7,817 nt of DNA, from assembly GCA_028679495.1 (NCBI GenBank), contig JAJRBK010000029.1, forward strand, positions 1 to 7,817, in the 5' to 3' direction. This document shows, piece by piece, positions 6,433-7,817 of the stretch. The translations under genes were made by a program, and so were the position numbers. Numbering within the stretch: the stretch's first letter is position 1; each line of letters begins with the position of its first letter. The notes beneath the pieces were generated by a model. It was given only the letters and a program-made list of their open reading frames with translations. It searched no databases and was not told the DNA's origin. Source of the DNA: Methanobacteriota archaeon. Lineage in GTDB: Archaea; Halobacteriota; Bog-38; Methanoflorentales; Methanoflorentaceae.

Positions 6433-6904
6433 ATCCTTTTACCAATCAGACATATTGCTGCCGTCGGTTGAGGCTTTCTGGGCTGAGAGGAATAAGATCA
6501 GAAACAAGCACAAAGAGGATAAAAGCTGCACAACTCCAACGACCTCGGTCTAACCTGGCAAGAAGCTGTCGATTTATCGCCCGAAGACGAAGGCGGTCCG
6601 GAAATCTACCGCTTCACCGACGAAAACGACAATATTCACTCGCGCGAGTTCCTCGCAGGAGCTCATCCCCGACGAAAGTGCAGTCGAAGAGCGTTAGCAA
6701 GAAAATCTAGCGGAGCACTCCAAAAACTGAAGCCCGAGCCACCGACGTAGTGAACCTCGTCCGAGCATCAGAGGAGAAGCAGCAGCAAGTCACCGTGCCC
6801 GCTCCGACTCTGGCGCACCCCCTCGGGATATTCGGATATCTAGCGAAGTAGCCACAGATTTACTTCCCAAAAAAGAGTCACAACAGCCGAAAGCCGAAAG
6901 CTAA
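6398..6904 (+). pseudogene. Frame-broken coding remnant spanning three reading frames
   Basis: Protein-like reading continues along the plus strand but changes frame. From ATG 6398 it gives PISFYQSDILLPSVEAFWAE and ERNKIRNKHKEDK. At the AAAA run (6521-6524) one extra A would lead into KLHNSNDLGLTWQEAVD and then DLSPEDEGGPEIYRFTDEND and NIHSREFLA in another frame. Near 6656 a third shift gives QELIPDESAVEER, a TAG at 6695-6697, and QENLAEHSK. A further frame then gives TEARATDVVNLVRASEEKQ and TVPAPTLAHPLGIFGYLAK before TAG 6849-6851. A last segment, TDLLPKKESQQPKAES, ends with TAA 6902-6904, overlapping the stop of the opposite gene. At least three shifts and one stop break it, while every neighbouring gene is intact, which favours a decayed gene over random sequencing error. 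I recognise no family. Confidence 0.4.
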
Positions 6905-7815
6905 ATCTGATACCTCGCCTTTTTAAACCCAAACTCCACCAATCCTGGTCCCTCGGAATCATTGAACTTACAACTTCCTATCCCTTCGTACAGCCAATAG
7001 CTTTCGTCCATCAGGTAGGGAAAGTGGCCGTGGCGGAGGAATTCTAGGGTATGGGTCGTGCCGCTTCGCGTTTTGAGGGTGATCATGCCATCGTCGGGCA
7101 ACAACTGTTTTGCCGAGACCTCTTCGAGATTTGTACAGTCGACAATAGCGTCAACCTCACCGTCCTTGTCAATTACACACCCTGCGTTCAACTGGCCGAG
7201 GAAATCGAATCGGATGACACTGACCGTCCATTGGTAACCGTTGTCTGCTGACCCACTCATAAGGTAATGACGATCCCACGTGAGCCAGGATCGTGAACCG
7301 AAAGTATGGTCTCTCATGGCACGCAAGGTCAGATCGAATCGTTTACCGTCAAGAATGATTGTTCCCTTAATGTTTCCAGCTTGTTCAATATGGGTTTGTG
7401 AAAGCTCCTTTAGTTTCAGAAAGAAATCTTTTGTCCATTTTTCACATGCAATGGCTTTCGCTAGCTGCTTCCTGTCCGAATAGTCGGTGAGATTGATGAT
7501 TGGATGCTCCCCTGTAAAAATGAGATCCACTTTGTTTTGATGGATTTCTCCCTCTGCATTTTTAACAGGACCTTCATAGGTGATCCGCCATTGTTTCCCG
7601 ATCTCGAGAGGTTCCCATTTGAGGTTTCCCATCTCGAATCCCTCGCCATCCGGACCCGGGTCGTCTTTGATACCGAAAAATCCCAGGCCTTCCAGGTAAA
7701 AATCTAAGCAGTATTCATGTGTGCGTTTCGGATCACGGAACGCCATCCGGCAGGTGAAGGCATTGCCTTCTTTATTGCCACCATAGAAAAAGGTGCTGTC
7801 ATTCGGGTAAGGCAA
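6901..7815 (-). CDS. CrtC/AttH-like lipocalin-superfamily protein (DUF7064-like), cut by the window end
   Basis: The frame runs from the window end to TAG at 6901-6903 and gives 304 residues. The first codon, TTG at 7813-7815, is probably internal, so the N-terminus is likely missing. Seen in order: NDSTFFYGGNKEGNAF near the start (5-20), WRITYEG (about 76-82), a helical stretch with LAKAIACEKWTKDFFLKLKE (118-137), TIILDGKRFDL, RDHTFGSRSW at about 168-177 with WDRHYLMSG following, and a closing strand-rich half ending VEFGFKKARYQI. The NES-like opening and the RDHxxGxRxW motif match, from memory, hydroxyneurosporene synthase/AttH-like proteins and the N-terminal region of putative PEP synthases of invertebrates. 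No PEP-synthase domain follows here, and the activity is unknown. It uses almost no ATA isoleucine codons, unlike the left-hand genes, which hints at a different origin. Confidence 0.7.
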   Translation of the reverse strand: MPYPNDSTFFYGGNKEGNAFTCRMAFRDPKRTHEYCLDFYLEGLGFFGIKDDPGPDGEGFEMGNLKWEPLEIGKQWRITYEGPVKNAEGEIHQNKVDLIFTGEHPIINLTDYSDRKQLAKAIACEKWTKDFFLKLKELSQTHIEQAGNIKGTIILDGKRFDLTLRAMRDHTFGSRSWLTWDRHYLMSGSADNGYQWTVSVIRFDFLGQLNAGCVIDKDGEVDAIVDCTNLEEVSAKQLLPDDGMITLKTRSGTTHTLEFLRHGHFPYLMDESYWLYEGIGSCKFNDSEGPGLVEFGFKKARYQI

Positions 7816-7817
7816 AC

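Noticed and set aside
6267..6710. Longest plus-strand open frame in the gene-poor region (147 codons)
   Set aside because: Its second half is strings of arginine and serine, the usual look of a wrong frame over acidic coding sequence; the neighbouring frames read more like protein.
1..7817. CRISPR array, rRNA gene, insertion sequence or phage genes
   Set aside because: No regularly spaced repeats, conserved rRNA segments, transposase motifs or structural phage proteins were seen on either strand.

Overview
The window looks like bacterial DNA of roughly balanced GC. Genes are closely packed, some Shine-Dalgarno sites are strong, and GTG or TTG starts occur. The gene set (a DhnA/FbaB-type class I aldolase, a 1-phosphofructokinase-family sugar kinase, a full TldD/TldE pair, a PyrF with the DAKxxD motif) suits an uncultured, probably anaerobic bacterium. 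I cannot name the phylum from sequence alone.

Layout: (1) 1-1971, plus strand: the possible tail of an upstream gene, then a fructose-bisphosphate aldolase and a PfkB-family phosphosugar kinase. The two genes share one reading frame and are separated by a TGA and 60 bases. Together they cover the hexose-phosphate phosphorylation and cleavage steps of glycolysis. (2) 1980-5520, minus strand: tldD, tldE and pyrF, read in that order. tldD and tldE abut exactly (TAG followed at once by ATG), as expected for subunits of one heteromeric zinc protease; pyrF follows 67 bases later. This unit converges on the sugar kinase with only 8 bases between the stop codons. (3) 5521-5769: a 249-base divergent leader that must hold the control sites for tldD and for a small plus-strand gene. 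(4) 5770-6096: a 108-residue thioredoxin-fold protein with a single cysteine at the usual active-site position. (5) 6097-6900: about 800 bases with no intact gene. It is not featureless: protein-like reading continues on the plus strand from about 6398 to 6904, but it hops between all three frames and crosses stops, and a similarly interrupted stretch lies on the minus strand at 6162-6432. I read this as gene remnants, or as a damaged or chimeric junction. (6) 6901-7815, minus strand: a gene cut off by the window end, probably of the CrtC/AttH-like lipocalin superfamily (motifs RDHTFGSRSW and WRITYEG).

The left-hand genes use the isoleucine codon ATA often (6 of 20 in the aldolase by hand count), while the last gene uses it about once in 20. 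With the broken coding and a cluster of palindromes near 6400, this suggests that sequence right of about 6400 has a different origin, by transfer or by misassembly.

I did not find a convincing new defence, mobile or RNA system. The items most worth checking are the fragmented coding block, the origin of the right-hand gene, the same-frame aldolase/kinase arrangement, and the short leader ORF ending in TAG just before tldD.
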